Origin: Thermoplasmatales archaeon
Lineage (GTDB): Archaea; Thermoplasmatota; JASEFT01; JAUWIS01
Reading direction: 5' to 3'
Assembly (NCBI GenBank): GCA_030019485.1
Contig: JASEEW010000032.1
Location: 1-13,340, forward strand
Length of the DNA stretch: 13,340 bases
Part shown: piece by piece, positions 13,309-13,340 of the stretch
How positions within the stretch are numbered: position 1 is the stretch's first letter
Layout: each line of letters starts with the position of its first letter
The notes under the pieces: generated by a model
Databases searched by the model: none
Told to the model about the DNA's origin: nothing
Seen by the model: only the letters and a program-made list of their open reading frames with translations
Program-made: the position numbers and the translations under genes

Positions 13309-13340
13309 TTGAATAACAAGAGCGCGTCTACAGAGTAAGA

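Larger units (their letters stand above)
12930..13340. other. Gene-free region with hairpins and a palindrome
   Basis: I find no convincing coding sequence or RNA gene in these 411 bases. They hold a weak GGTAA/TTACC hairpin (13003-13017), hairpin array C (13029-13148), a 7-bp hairpin AAATTAT/ATAATTT (13247-13253 with 13259-13265, loop GGAAA), a 20-bp palindrome (13272-13291) with an extra half-site (13209-13217), and a TATA-like box near the end. Before the insertion sequence arrived, this DNA was continuous with the region after dnaK. Confidence 0.6.

Overview
The window is archaeal. It carries a group II chaperonin (thermosome) with a Gly/Met-rich C-terminal tail, GGTGA-type ribosome binding sites, TATA-box promoters (one apparently leaderless), an MJ1316-family protein and a secreted protein rich in N-glycosylation sequons. 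DNA is AT-rich. The exact lineage cannot be fixed from the sequence; the DnaK/GrpE pair shows the organism has the bacterial-type Hsp70 system, as many mesophilic or moderately thermophilic archaea do.

Layout, left to right. (1) 2-2053 (+): a STAND-type NTPase with about eight TPR repeats, cut at its 5' end by the window edge. (2) 2068-2144: a short array of hairpins. (3) 2156-6352 (-): a CBS-CBS-ParB-like protein, an ABC-2-type ATPase and its permease, which overlap one another, followed by a membrane-anchored exported protein with its own promoter and a pair of direct repeats. (4) 6377-6576: promoter, two strong unrelated hairpins and a second array of the same hairpin family. (5) 6560-7566 (-): an MJ1316-family (DUF504) protein and a metallo-beta-lactamase-fold hydrolase, coupled by an ATGA overlap. 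(6) 7580-7654: a compact divergent promoter region. (7) 7660-11726 (+): thermosome, then grpE and dnaK one base apart. (8) 11755-13340: gene-free DNA holding two more hairpin arrays, interrupted by an IS481-like insertion sequence of 1061 bp with 49-bp terminal inverted repeats and a 6-bp target duplication; its transposase reading frame is broken. The window ends with a perfect 20-bp palindrome and a TATA-like box before an unseen gene.

The chaperone genes form one folding module: GrpE is the nucleotide exchange factor of DnaK, and the thermosome takes part in the same proteostasis task; no dnaJ is in the window. The ABC pair forms an exporter whose expression is tied to the CBS-ParB-like protein. 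The most unusual signal is the hairpin family: at least eleven hairpins plus remnants at three loci, period about 32-36 bp, with constant GGAA/TTCC stem bases and constant 10-12 nt linkers but different, still fully paired inner stems. I do not recognise this family. No rRNA, tRNA or CRISPR array was found.
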